24,898 nucleotides of DNA from Trichinella spiralis (GCA_000181795.3 CM012953.1:15571854-15596751), one strand, 5' to 3'. Counted from the stretch's first letter, positions 1-17,639 are shown. Notes: generated by a model from the sequence alone, not told the origin. Translations and numbers: made by a program.

Positions 1-315
1 CTGTACTAGACCGTTGTTGGCTGTTTATTACTGTTGTTGTTGCTGCTGTTGGCTAGTGAAAAATGAAAATCACTATTTAGCTTATTTTTTGTATTGTTTT
101 TTCTGAATTATTACCATCGCATTTGATGTAACATCACTTTGGTACAATAAAATATGGAATAATGATAAAAATTATTTTCGGGAATGCTGATCATGAAAAA
201 GTATAAACTTCAACACAAATAATATATTTAAATAAACAGAATTTCAATGAATGACAAAGAATTTCAATAAATCACAATAAAAATTTGGAATTTAATCTTT
301 CTTTCGCTCCTGTTC
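1..315. repeat. Repeat debris, partly MULE subterminal sequence
   Basis: No gene is visible. The first ~95 bases (a run of Ctg/ttg-rich sequence ending in a 'ctagtgaaaaatgaaaatcac'-like stretch) closely resemble 24255-24340, which lies in the 3' subterminal part of the + strand FLYWCH-MULE copy, so this is probably the tail fragment of another copy. After about position 95 the similarity stops. Around 240-285 a ~20-bp unit based on 'gaatttcaat' occurs twice in tandem with changes. No TIR of the kind seen at 17640 was found here. Confidence 0.5.
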
Positions 316-810
316 ATAAGAGCTATTGTTTTTCTTCTTATGTTTCATTTAAATAAAAAATAAAATCTGAAACTTTGTTTAAAATAGAAATTTGTGGTTG
401 TACATTTTGTGTAAATTGTATTAAATTTCTCTTTCAATATCTAAAGTAAATCCACTACTGGGTTGACTAAACATTCGTGTTGCAATTTTGTATTACTATG
501 GTTCAACGTTACAGATCGAAAAATATCTGTTGCATTTCGTAATGGTTTTACCAAACAAAAGTGAAAGCAAAGAAAATTATTTTTTTTGCTCTGTCACCAT
601 CGTAAAAAGTCATTACATGTCAAATTATGAAAAGAAAAAATGACCTAGATAAACACGTTTATTTAATAACTCTTTGTTCAGTTATCTCTTCTTCAGGCTG
701 TTCATTTGTTGCTTCTATATTTTAGTAGAATAATGCAATTAGATAATAAAGATATTTAATTTGTAAAAAACAAAACCGTCAATCCTATTTTTCATTTATT
801 TCACTCCTCA
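316..810. repeat. Flanking direct repeat, copy 1 (left of Gypsy element)
   Basis: This ~495-bp stretch is repeated almost exactly at 5778-6271, immediately right of the Gypsy element. I count about eight substitutions and one 1-base length difference. Both copies begin with 'ataagagctattg' and end with 'tttcactcctca'. The part at about 395-595 also resembles, at lower identity and in the opposite orientation, the sequence beside the right TIR of the MULE at about 19310-19520. The repeated host sequence is therefore itself old MULE debris. No coding sequence is seen. Confidence 0.85.
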
Positions 811-1031
811 TGCGGCGGAATACTTCTATATATGGAAGCGGCGGAGACCATCGGGCAGTTATCGAGCGGACGAGTGTGGAGTGCAGTTGTGGCGACGATA
901 CGAGAGCGGATGATGGCGACACGAAGGAGAGAACGCGGGAGCGAAGACGAGTCGGTGAAAAGTAACAGCGGCGGACGAACTGGCGGAGACCTGGAGGCAG
1001 ATCGAGCGGCCGCGCCCGGCGGGTCGTTACA
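811..1031 (+). repeat. Left end-repeat of Gypsy element
   Basis: This 221-bp stretch matches the last 221 bp of the right LTR (5557-5777) with about three differences. It contains a TATA-like 'ctatatatgg' near its start and ends in 'cgttaca'. On its left it abuts the duplicated flanking sequence instead of a simple target duplication (see the finding on the flank). Confidence 0.85.
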
Positions 1032-1052
1032 ATGGGGGCCTGTCCGGGAACC
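1032..1052 (+). other. Candidate primer-binding site
   Basis: Immediately after the left LTR end lies 'tgggggcctgtccggga', which resembles the proline-tRNA type primer-binding site known from some retroviruses. The position is right for a PBS. The match is judged from memory of that family and was not tested against this organism's own tRNAs. Confidence 0.5.
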
Positions 1053-1089
1053 CGTACCAGTACCTTCACGCGGAGCATACTTCTACCCG

Positions 1090-1800
1090 CCTCCGGCATT
1101 TGGCCCGGGAATGGATGCCGAAGAGTGGGTGGAGAAGCTGGAAGACTTCCTCCGCGCCAGCGGGGTACCAACGATGGATCATGGAGCTGTCGGACGACAC
1201 CTACTGACGGACCCGGTGCGCCGTGAGCTCTTCCCACCCGGACAAGTGAGGGACGACTCTTTCGAGGAGCTGAAGAAACGGCTGCTAAACGCGTATGGTC
1301 CCGAGGAGTCGCTGGCGATGTTGACCGACCGATTCCACGCTCTGCAACAACGCGAAGGCCAATCCATCCAGCAGTTCGCCCAGGAGGTGGCAGAGTTGGG
1401 ACGCAGAGCGGATGTGTCAGAGCGCGACCTCGTGACGCGTTTTAGCGCTGGGGTAACGTCGAAAAAAGTCTACCGGGCGATCCGGCTGCAGGAACCGCCG
1501 ACCCTCGCCGAAGCTCGAAAGCTGGCCACCAGGATACTCCAGGTGGAGGACGGCTACCAGGAGAAGCAACAGCCCCGCGCCGGCGTCGCGAAGACAGAGA
1601 AGTCGGAGATGGCCGAGAAGATGGACGCCATGATAAGGGAAATGGACAACCTGGCCAAAAGAATGGAACAGCTGGAACGGGCAGCGCCACGACCCCCCAG
1701 GACCGCACCCGGATGCTTCCGTTGTGGCAGCCTGGACCACCTCCGGCGAGACTGCCCCCAGCTCCGGACCCGAACCCGGCCAGCGCACGCCATGAACAAT
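1090..1800 (+). pseudogene. Gag region of Gypsy element
   Basis: The translation shows a retrotransposon Gag-type helical domain (with EEWVEKLEDFL and later RFHALQQREGQSIQQFAQEV, the latter typical of the Retrotrans_gag family). A single zinc knuckle CFRCGSLDHLRRDCP (CX2CX4HX4C) is encoded at about 1711-1758. In the family this protein forms the particle and the knuckle binds RNA. The open frame runs back through the primer-binding site into the left LTR. The true start is uncertain, because the most upstream Met overlaps the TATA-like box. Fossil. Confidence 0.85.
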
Positions 1801-1859
1801 GGACACGGGGACCGCCGCCTTTTAGCGATGACAGAGCTCCAAGCTGGACATGCGCCGTC

Positions 1860-2160
1860 TGTAGCAGGTAAGCTAAACGGGCTGGAGATTTCCCTCCTTC
1901 TGGACAGCGGGGCGGTTGTCTCTGTAGTACCACTCTCGACCTGGCACAAGTCCACCGGGGGAGAACCTCTAGAAGCCGCCGGAGGCTCCATCCTGCTCGG
2001 CGACGGGCGACGAGTGCGCCTCTGCGGCCAGGGGACGTTGCCGCTGCAGTTGGGAAGCTGGAGAGGACGCCTCCACGTCGCCGTTGTGGAAAGCTTGGTC
2101 GCACCAAGGATCCTGGGTACCAACTTTCTCGACCGGTACGTTAAGCTAATTGACTGGCAA
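1860..2160 (+). pseudogene. Aspartic protease region of Gypsy element
   Basis: A retropepsin-like segment carries the motif LLLDSGAVVSVVP at about 1893-1931, with the catalytic D-S-G, and downstream the flap and ILGTNFLDRY-like sequence typical of Ty3/Gypsy proteases. In the family it cuts the Gag-Pol polyprotein. It lies in the same reading frame as gag with no separate start visible. Fossil. Confidence 0.8.
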
Positions 2161-2539
2161 GCCGGGGAGATGACCATGACGGACGGCTCGAGTGTCCGGA
2201 TCGTCCACGAACCATCCCACGCAACGCGGCCCGGCATCGGATGCACCTGGATCACGGCGAGCCCCCGGGAAGTATCACGAGAGGAGACCGTAGGGGAGAG
2301 ACCAGGGAACAATAGCGGTGAGCTAGGAGCGTGTGAACGCGCTCTGGTGGACAGAGCGGAGTGTTCCGCGCAGAATCGGCGAACCCTACGCAGCCTAATC
2401 CGGAGGTACGGGAAGGCCATCTCATGCGGTGGGGGTGATCTCAGACGAACGAGCCTTGTCCAGCACTGCATCGAGACCGGAGGGGCCTAGCCAGTGAACC
2501 TTCCACCCCGTCGCCTCCCACAGGCCCAGCGGGAGACAG

Positions 2540-3150
2540 TGGACCGCTTGATCAGGGAAATGCTGCATGCCGGGGTAATCGAACCAGCCTCAGGCCCCTG
2601 GAGCTCACCGGTAGTGCTGTTCCGAAAGAAGGACGGATCCCCACGGTTCTGCGTTGACTATCGCAGGCTGAATGCCGTGACACGCGTCGACGCTCAACCC
2701 ATCCCGCGCATAGACGATACGCTGGATGCGCTGGCGGGGGCCAAGTGGTTCAGCACTCTGGACTTAGCGTCCGGCTACTGGCAAGTCGAAGTCGCAGAAG
2801 AAGACCGGGAGAAGACAGCGTTCTCCACACCTCTGGGGCTCTTCCAATTCCGCGTTATGCCGTTCGGGCTGTGCAATGCCCCGGCGACGTTTCAGCGGCT
2901 GATGGAAAAAGCGCTGAGGGGATTAACGTGGAAGACGTGCCTCGTCTATCTCGACGACATCATCGTCTTCGGGAAGACAGAAGAGGAGCACCTAGAGCGC
3001 TTGGAAGGGGTGCTGTCCCGCCTGCAGTCAGTGGGGCTGAAGATCAAGCCCGAGAAGTGCCAACTAATGCGGCAGAGTGTACACTACCTGGGCCACGTCG
3101 TAACACAGCACGGGATTGGTACCGACCCAGAGAAGACAGCAGCCGTCCAA
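2540..3150 (+). pseudogene. Reverse transcriptase region of Gypsy element
   Basis: The conserved Ty3/Gypsy RT blocks are clear: FCVDYRRLNAVT, then STLDLASGYWQVEV, then FQFRVMPFGLCNAPATFQRLM, and the YLDDIIVFG active-site box at about 2947-2973. They are followed by the YLGHVV and QFLGLASYYRRF connection. The family copies the element's RNA into DNA. Fossil; assignment to Metaviridae is firm, the exact clade is not. Confidence 0.93.
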
Positions 3151-3349
3151 AAGTGGCCCACGCCTCGATGCGTGAGGGAGGTCCGGCAGTTTCTGGGGCT
3201 GGCGTCCTATTATAGGCGGTTCGTCAGGAATTTTGCAGGCGTGGCGAATCCTCTGCATGCCCTGACCAAGAAAGGGGAAAAGTGGCACTGGGGGCCGAAG
3301 GAGGAGGAGGCGTTCACCCTCCTGAAAAAGGCGCTGGTCAGCCCCCCGA

Positions 3350-3620
3350 TCCTAGGCCACCCAGACTTCGACCGCACTTTCCTCCTCGATGTGGATGCCA
3401 GCGAAGACGCCGTCGGAGCAGTACTGTCTCAACAAGGGGGGCAGGACCCGCCATCGGTGATCGCGTACGCCAGCCGCTCGCTCTCACGGGCTGAACGGGG
3501 CTACTGCGCGACGCGAAGGGAGATGTTGGCGCTAGTCTGGGCTACTCAGCACTTCCGACCGTATCTGTACGGTAGGAGGTTCATTGCCCGCACAGATCAC
3601 AACTCTTTGAGATGGCTGCG
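3350..3620 (+). pseudogene. RNase H region of Gypsy element
   Basis: The segment starts with HPDFDRTFLLDVDASEDAVG, followed by VIAYASRSLSRAERGYCAT and, near the end, ARTDHNSLRWL. These are the hallmarks of the RNase H-like domain that follows RT in Ty3/Gypsy Pol. The family degrades RNA in the RNA-DNA hybrid. Fossil. Confidence 0.88.
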
Positions 3621-4039
3621 GAACTTTCGCGAACCGGAGGGGTAGGTAGCCCGCTGGCTAAAAAGGTTGGCCGAGTTCGATTTTGAGGTCGTCCATCGAG
3701 CCGGACGGAAGCACCAGAATGCGGATGCGCTGTCGCGGCGCGTCTGCAAGCAATGCGGACTGGAGGGAAGCCCTGCTGAGGTACCCGTGGGGGCTGTGAA
3801 GCTAGACGCGGCCAACCCTATCAAGCAGTGGCAAGAGAGTGACAAGGAGCTCCAGCAGATCCGCGAGTGGAGCACGCAGAGGACTTGGCCACGGGCGGCC
3901 CCAGAGGGTAGCCGGTTGCTGAGAAGCCTCTGGGCACAGCTCGACCGGATAGTCGTGCGCGAGGGGATCATATGCCGGAAGTGGGAGACGCCGGATACGG
4001 GCGAGACACGGCTGCTGCAGGTCATACCGAGGCAGAGGA

Positions 4040-5090
4040 TCCCGGAGATCCTGGCCGCCGTCCACAACGGGCAGTCGGGGGCCCACTTGGGAGTGGCGAA
4101 GACGCTAGCAAAGCTGCGTCAACGATACTACTGGCCCCAGCAACGGGAAGACGTCGAGGACTGGTGTCGGGCGTGCCAGACGTGTGCAGCACGGGCAGTC
4201 CCGACAAAGAAGCCCCAGGCACCTATGCAACTCCAGCCGGTAGGATACCCTTTCCAACGGGTGGGCATGGACATAGTGGAGCCTCTAGAAGAAACGCGGA
4301 GCGGGAATCGGTACATCCTAGTGGTGTGTGACTACTTCTCGAAGTGGCCGGAGGCGTTCGCGCTGCCGAACGCAGAGGCGCGTACGGTGGCCGCGGTGCT
4401 GGTGAACGGCCTCTTCTGCCGCTACGGGGCACCAGAGACGCTCCACTCCGATCAGGGTAGGAACTTTGAGTCCGAACTCGTGAAGGAAGTGTGCCAGCTG
4501 TTCGGGGTGGCCAAAACCCGGACCACAGCTTACCACCCGCAGTCCGATGGTCTGGTAGAACGAATGAACCGCACCCTACTGGACCTTCTGGCGAAGGCAT
4601 CCATCGACCACCCGGATGATTGGGATGCCCACCTCGATAGAGTCCTCCTTGCTTATCGGTCCAGCGTTCATCACACCACTGGCGCTACCCCCAGTCGAGT
4701 CATCTTCGGGCGAGAGATGCGCCTCCCAGTAGACCTGGTGTATGGCTTGCCTAAGAGCACACCAGAGGAATCAGTCGGGGAGTACACTCGGCGTCTACGA
4801 CAGGACTTGGAGCAGCTCTACGAAGCGGTCCGGGGAAGGGCAGGCCGCGAGCAACGGCGCCAGAAATTCTGGAAGGACCGAAAAGCCCACGGACCTGTGT
4901 ATGAGCCAGGCGACCAGGTGTGGATGCAAGTCCCGGAAAAGACCAAGCTGGGAGCGCACTGGGATGGCCCGTACGAAGTCCAGAAGAAACTGGACTGGAA
5001 CACCTACCGAGTGAAGGGGATGAGGGATAAGAGGCAGAGACTAGTGGTTCATTTTGACCGGCTGAAGCCGTATCACGGCTCGCGGCAACC
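4040..5090 (+). pseudogene. Integrase region of Gypsy element with GPY/F tail
   Basis: An HHCC zinc-binding domain (HNGQSGAHLG, then CRACQTCA at about 4161-4186) is followed by the DDE core. The core shows GMDIVEPLEE, LHSDQGRNFES and GLVERMNRTL. A C-terminal GPY/F module is seen as HWDGPYEVQKKLDWNTYRV near 4960-5020. No chromodomain was recognised. The family inserts the cDNA and makes 4-6 bp target duplications. Fossil. Confidence 0.9.
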
Positions 5091-5197
5091 CTGGGAAGGA
5101 CAGCAAGAACCACGGGGAAGGAGGAAGACCCAGAGACCCCCCTGGATGCGGGACTTTATACACGACCCGGGGGACGAGCACGGGACGTGCTCATAAT

Positions 5198-5211
5198 AAA
5201 GGGGGGAGTAG
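5198..5211 (+). other. Polypurine tract
   Basis: The purine run 'aaaggggggagtag' sits directly before the right LTR, the position where plus-strand DNA synthesis is primed in LTR elements. Confidence 0.75.
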
Positions 5212-5777
5212 TGTAACATCTATTGCTGCACGACGGCGTTGCTAATTGCAGGTCCTGCTGAGGCAGACGCCGAACCGCGGCAATAAACCCTCCCTTCCCG
5301 CCAGTTCAAAAGATACCGCCAGCGAGAACCGCGGTCGGCTTCTGGCGACCAACCCGCATGACCCGACGAGCCGGTGCTTAACTAGCCGTCGTTCAGCGTG
5401 GCGTTCGGTCACCGCCGGTCACTGATGGTCCGTTGGGGCAGCGGATCAAAGCCGCCGCGTAATAACCCGCTGATTTATAGAAGAGCCGCAAGCCGGGGTA
5501 GTGTCAGCAGGACAATGGAGGGATCGAATTTCAGTTGACCCACCCCGGTGCCCCCCTGCGGCGGAATACTTCTATATATGGAAGCGGCGGAGACCATCGG
5601 GCAGTTATCGAGCGGACGAGTGTGGAGTGCAGTTGTGGCGACGATACGAGAGCGGATGATGGCGACACGAAGGAGAGAACGCGGGAGCGAAGACGAGTCG
5701 GTGAAGAGTAACAGCGATGGACGAACTGGCGGAGACCTGGAGGCAGATCGAGCGGCCGCGCCCGGCGGGTCGTTACA
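5212..5777 (+). repeat. Right LTR of Gypsy element
   Basis: This 566-bp LTR begins 'tgtaacatc' and ends 'cgttaca', giving the usual TG..CA termini. It holds a TATA-like box at about 5572-5580 and an 'aataaa' near 5282. Its first part is related to the solo LTR at 21834-22434. The four bases that follow, 'ataa' (5778-5781), also begin the left-hand flank copy at 316-319, which fits a 4-bp target duplication at that site. Confidence 0.88.
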
Positions 5778-6271
5778 ATAAGAGCTATTGTTTTTCTTCT
5801 TATGTTTCATTTAAATAAAAAATAAAATCTGAAACTTTGTTTAAAATAGAAATTTGTGGTTATACATTTTGTGTAAATTGTATTAAATTTCTCTTTCAAT
5901 ATCTAAAGTAAATCCACTACTGGGTTGACTAAACATTCGAGTTGCAATTTTGTATTACTATGGTTCAACGTTACAGATCAAAAAATATCTGTTGCATTTC
6001 GTAATGATTTTACCAAACAAAAGTGAAAGCAAAGAAAATTATTTTTTTGCTCTGTCACCATCGTAAAAAGTCATTACATGTCAAATTATGAAAAGAAAAA
6101 ATGACCTAGATGAACACGTTTATTTAATAACTCTTTGTTCAGTTATCTCTTCTTCAGGCTGTTCATTTGTTGCTTCTATATTTTTGTAGAATAATGCAAT
6201 TAGATAATAAAGATATTTAATTTGTAAAAAACAAAACCGTCAATTCTATTTTTCATTTATTTCACTCCTCA
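5778..6271. repeat. Flanking direct repeat, copy 2 (right of Gypsy element)
   Basis: This is the second copy of the 316-810 sequence, about 98% identical and in the same orientation. To its right the sequence continues into unique AT-rich DNA ('atgcttatcatt...'), whereas copy 1 runs into the Gypsy element. This copy is therefore the one continuous with the downstream host sequence. No gene is seen. Confidence 0.85.
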
Positions 6272-8036
6272 ATGCTTATCATTAGCTTGTGCTATTTTCT
6301 GTGTCGTAGGTTTGAGATGTGTTTTCGAATGATGGGAATAAATAATAATGAATTTCAGTTTGTATCTCAAAGAACCGACATAAGCCAATACACAAAGGGA
6401 GATGCCACACGCTCAAGTGCACAAATCATAATGACAAATACGGGTTGTGAATAAACATACAAACAATGGCTTAATGTAGCACATTATTATAGCAATATTA
6501 CAGACAATGCATGTTTTCAATATAACGATTAGTTGGTTGCCGTGGCACAGTGTCTACAAGTTTAGAAATGGACATTTTCCATATTTATACGTTATTGTTG
6601 TATTGCCCATCTTGCTCATGATATATATTGTAATAAGTTCAGATTTGCTTGTTGTTGTAAAATGGAAATTTCTGTACTATACATTTGCTTAGTTCTGAAG
6701 CGCTTATGTCGAATAGCAGAAAAGTTTCTTCGAAAACAGTCTGTTCATCAGCATAGATGTGAAGAAATAAAATGCAAAAGCAAATTTACAAGAATAAAAT
6801 TAAGCAATAAGATAATCTTTTGTTAACAGTGAAATGTAAAACGCAGAAGCTTTTTAAATGCATCATTTGCAAAGTCTAAAAACAAATGTACCCAGTTTCA
6901 CGTCATAACTAAAAGTTTTTTCTTTAAAACATTGTAAATGCTTTTTTATGTCCATATAAGGTATTTTAACGGTAATGCACCCATATTTGGTAAAGATTTG
7001 ATAAACAACAATCATCCAATCCTAAATCACAGCTGAATAGCTAATCAAATGGCACAGTTATTCACCCAATCACTTATCAGAATAATTAGCTAATAAAATA
7101 GCAGAAGTTAGTAGCCAATTACCGAACAATACCAATACAACCAATCAGCGACCAGCCAATCACAAAAATGGGTCGAATTATTGCGGATGAGTTCAGACCA
7201 AACCTTATTTTGATTTCTTTTGAAAAGATCTAATATGAACACTAGAACTTGCTATTTCAACTCATTTTTCAATTTTGAAAACGGACCTTTGCAGATTAAA
7301 TTATTTGGAATTTGTTCTTGAAAGTTTTTATATACTGTAATGAAACTGCAAAGTTTACTGTGCAGTTAATAAATGATTTTTTGCGAGTATTTTTGTTGTT
7401 TATTCAATATATGTAAAGCGTTTGGTGAAGTTAAACGAATAATTTTTGACACTGTTTGTTTTAGTTTTCTCATTATCTAATTTTTCATGTATGACGAACT
7501 AAAGTTTTCAATATTTGACAAAGATTTTTTAAATATTTATAGTGATTTGTTGTTTTGAAATTTTAAAGAGATTTTGCTTTAGTTGAAAAGTGAGAAAATA
7601 ACGTTTTATTGAATGCATGAATTCATTGAACTTTTGATATTGTTTAAATATATTTTTGTAATGTCTTGTTTGGTATCTAACCATTGAAAACATTGATATA
7701 TATCTGAAAGTTAACATAGCAGTGTTTCTAATGGATATTTTTTATTGAATAGTGTTGTTTGTTCATAAGAAATTTATACTTTCAGACATAAAGTTGACAG
7801 TCATAATTGATTACTTGTTTTGACGTGTTTGCTGTGCATTTTTAATGATAATTTTGAAAGAATGGTCGTTTGTTTTATTGTATTTAGATTTTTGAAAAAT
7901 TTTATTCAGTTTAAAAATTGCCGTCTTTTTTCAGCTGATGATGTGTATTATTAGTCTGTCAATTTGAGAAGCATTTCTTTTCTAAATATAGATTTCATTT
8001 ATCCATTTCAAATTAGGTCATATAACAGTGTGCAAA
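6272..8036. other. AT-rich region upstream of nudC, no gene recognised
   Basis: Reading frames here are short, AT-driven and show no family resemblance. The only visible structure is a cluster of about six CCAAT motifs between roughly 7012 and 7162, interspersed with 'agctaat' words like those in the 3' subterminal part of the MULE copies. The last ~40 bases before the nudC ATG contain a T-rich tract ending in 'aaattag', which could be a 5' UTR splice acceptor or a trans-splice site. Nothing here proves either. Confidence 0.5.
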
Positions 8037-9708
8037 ATGGGCGACGTAGTAGTTACTGATAAATATGATGCTCTGCTGTTGAACATTGCACAAGACGCTG
8101 CAGCCGGTGTTGGAGGAGTGAGTGTGGTGGTTTGGTGGTGTTGATTTGTATTTTGGTTAATTTTGTTTTTAGTTTTTGGATGCAATTTTCAGTTTTTTGG
8201 CTCGTAAAACCGACTTCTATTCAAATTCGAACGAAAAAGCTCTTGAATCGGTAAATCAGTCAGTTTGGTATTGTATTTCTTTTTGTTTGCATGTTGTTTT
8301 TGAAGATGCTGTTGGAAGTTTGTCGACGATACAGAAAACTTTCTTTTGAATCGCAGAAGCAAGTGGAAGCAGCGAAAAAGTTGAAAGAAAGAGAAATTCG
8401 CCTGAAACGGGAACATCTGAATGAAGATAATGAGCCTAAAATTATAGAGGTGGAAGATGATGTTGTTGCAGATGAGGTGAGCTTTTATAAATGAAATTTG
8501 GAAATTGTTGAATTATAATATCAGAACTATTCGGTAAATGGACCGAATACTGTGGAGAGAGACTTGTCAATGAAAAATGCACCTATGATATGGATTATTT
8601 ATTTTCAATGCAGGGCAAAGGTTTTGTTACTGAGCTGCCGCCGGATTCAAATGATGAAAAAGAAAAGGAAAATGAGAAAGAAGAAGAGGGAAAAGTTAAA
8701 ATTAATGATGGTAATGGTGCAAATCTTGAAAACTACAGTTGGACTCAAACTTTGAAAGAAGTTGAGGTGAGATAGGGAGAGTATTGTTTATGGCTTTTTT
8801 CTTTTTTAAATGTACGATAAATGCAGGTTCGCATACCGACGAAAATGAAAGTAGCAGTGAAAGCACGAGATGTGATTGTAGAATTTTCAAATCAGGTAAT
8901 GAAACTGAATTTGAAAAATGAAAAATCACTCATCGATGTTATGCTGTAATTTCCAGCATCTTAAAGTTGGTATTCGAGGTCAGACGCCCATAATTGATGG
9001 TGAACTGCATGGCAAAATTCGTCCAGATGATTGCACATGGATGTTAGATGATTCAAAGCTGATAATTTTAAACTTGGAGAAAGTATTGTCATTTTATTCA
9101 TTTGTTCATTTTATTGGAGCTTTTTTTTTGAAATATTGTCTTGGGAAATTCAGTTTTACAACGAAAAGGGAGAATGAATTTCAAGCTACTGTTGACGTGA
9201 CGTGTGGGTAAAAAATATTTGAGCTAAATTAAATTAATACTGCATAATGAAAAAAGATAAATGAAGTCGAACGCAATGAAATGCTATTTTTGAAAGTATT
9301 TTGTATTTCATAAAATTGAATCAATTTTTCAGTCGGATCAAATGAGCTGGTGGTCTCGATTGGTGACAACAGATCCGGAAATTGATACGAAAAAAGTGGT
9401 TCCCGAAAATTCAAAAGTATGGAAGAATATAGTGATTTGAAAAAATGTTTATTTCAAATCATAAAAAGTGAAAAACATTTTTCAGCTGGCAGACCTGGAT
9501 AATGAAACTCGTCCTTTGGTGGAGAAGATGATGTACGATGATCGACAACGAAGAATGGGCTTACCAACAAGTGATGACCAAAAGAAACATGATATTTTGA
9601 AAAAGTAGTACAAAAAGTGAAAAAAATTTTTTTTACATTTGTAATTGTTATTGTAGATTTATGCAGCAACATCCAGAGATGGATTTTTCAAAAGCGAAAT
9701 TTTGTTAA
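8037..9708 (+). CDS. nudC: Nuclear migration protein NudC
   Basis: This is a dynein-pathway protein and HSP90 co-chaperone; the family acts in nuclear movement, mitosis and cytokinesis. My splice model has nine exons: 8037-8117, 8173-8250, 8306-8476, 8614-8766, 8827-8895, 8957-9082, 9333-9416, 9486-9604 and 9657-9708. It totals 933 nt, or 310 aa, near the ~330 aa of vertebrate NudC. The N-terminus shows the NudC dimerisation signature ([11 protein letters not shown]). A charged coiled-coil linker ([20 protein letters not shown]) and an acidic K/E run follow. The CS domain is at about residues 147-235 ([37 protein letters not shown]). The conserved C-terminus reads [23 protein letters not shown], then [14 protein letters not shown]. 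All introns have GT..AG ends. Intron 3 (137 nt) could hide a 9-nt micro-exon. The gene converges with EPRS. Confidence 0.95.
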
Positions 9709-9774
9709 CTGGGATGAAATGGTTCTCTCTTTTCCCAAATATATATATATATATCTGCTTAATATTTTGTATTT

Positions 9775-9780
9775 AATAAA
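9775..9780 (+). promoter_or_regulatory. Poly(A) signal for nudC
   Basis: The canonical AATAAA lies 66 bases after the nudC stop, downstream of a TA microsatellite (about 9739-9753). On the opposite strand a weaker ATTAAA at 9808-9813 may serve EPRS, so the two 3' ends probably overlap within the 188-bp gap. Confidence 0.6.
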
Positions 9781-9896
9781 CAGCACATGTTCTTGTTGTA
9801 TTCGATTTTTAATAATATAGAAAAAAAACAAAGTATGTAAAATATATATATTAATATTTGAAATTAATCATCACAATTGCTTTTTTTCTTTCAAAA

Positions 9897-17097
<7,201 letters not shown>

Positions 17098-17639
17098 AGC
17101 TATTCTTCGTCAGTGTTTTCTAGAAATGACTGGAAAAGCAAAAATAATGAACAAACTGTCATATGTGTAAATAATATTACACTTTTAAAAACCTTATACT
17201 AGTTATTTACACTATTTTTATAACAAACTGTACAGTGTCTCATCACCTCACTTTAATATAGTGCCACACAAATACCAGTCAACTGTTATTTAATACTTAT
17301 AAGTCAATCAAAACATGGATGCATATATAGAAAAATACTTAAAAAGTATTCCAAAATAAAATTAAAGCTTAAAAACATCAAAACAAAAAATATTTTAAAT
17401 TTCTAAGATAAATATTCGAAATCAACAATATACACGTAGCAACCCATAAACCAATAACATTCTACAGTATCAATAAATGCAAAATAAAATGCAAGTACAG
17501 TAAAATCGATACTCTCCAAACATTTACATTTTGTGGAAATTCAAATCAACAGCATGTTAAGCATGTGAACTTAAAAGTAGCTTTTTCACAAATGCAATAT
17601 TAAACTTAAAACTTTTTTACATTAATCCTACAAATTATT
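17098..17639. other. EPRS upstream region, no gene seen
   Basis: AT-rich sequence lies upstream of the EPRS start, presumably holding its promoter. No clear TATA, CpG-rich block or other gene was recognised. It ends at the 9-bp target duplication 'caaattatt' (17631-17639) of the MULE. Confidence 0.5.

Larger units (their letters stand above)
811..5777 (+). mobile_element. Ty3/Gypsy (Metaviridae) LTR retrotransposon, fossil
   Basis: A GC-rich element stands out against AT-rich surroundings. Its parts in order are a left end-repeat (811-1031), a candidate primer-binding site just after it, a gag region with a CCHC knuckle, an aspartic protease, reverse transcriptase, RNase H, integrase with a GPY/F-type tail, a purine-rich tract and a right LTR (5212-5777). 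The order PR-RT-RH-IN is that of Ty3/Gypsy. The left and right end-repeats differ at only about three of 221 shared positions, so the copy is fairly young. It is a broken copy with about two interruptions in its coding region. No envelope gene was recognised. A related solo LTR lies at 21834-22434. Confidence 0.9.

Noticed and set aside
785-5113. Long minus-strand and alternate-frame reading frames across the Gypsy element
   Set aside because: They are shadows of the GC-rich plus-strand coding frame. None shows a recognisable domain, and their translations are proline/arginine/serine-rich as expected for reverse frames.
6272-6692. Short reading frames downstream of the second flank copy
   Set aside because: About 60 codons each, AT-driven, with no family resemblance and no splice context.
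9154-9211. Possible extra nudC exon ('ttcag' followed by a short open stretch)
   Set aside because: It introduces a stop in the needed frame. Joining 9082 to 9333 directly gives [13 protein letters not shown], the same length as the conserved family sequence.
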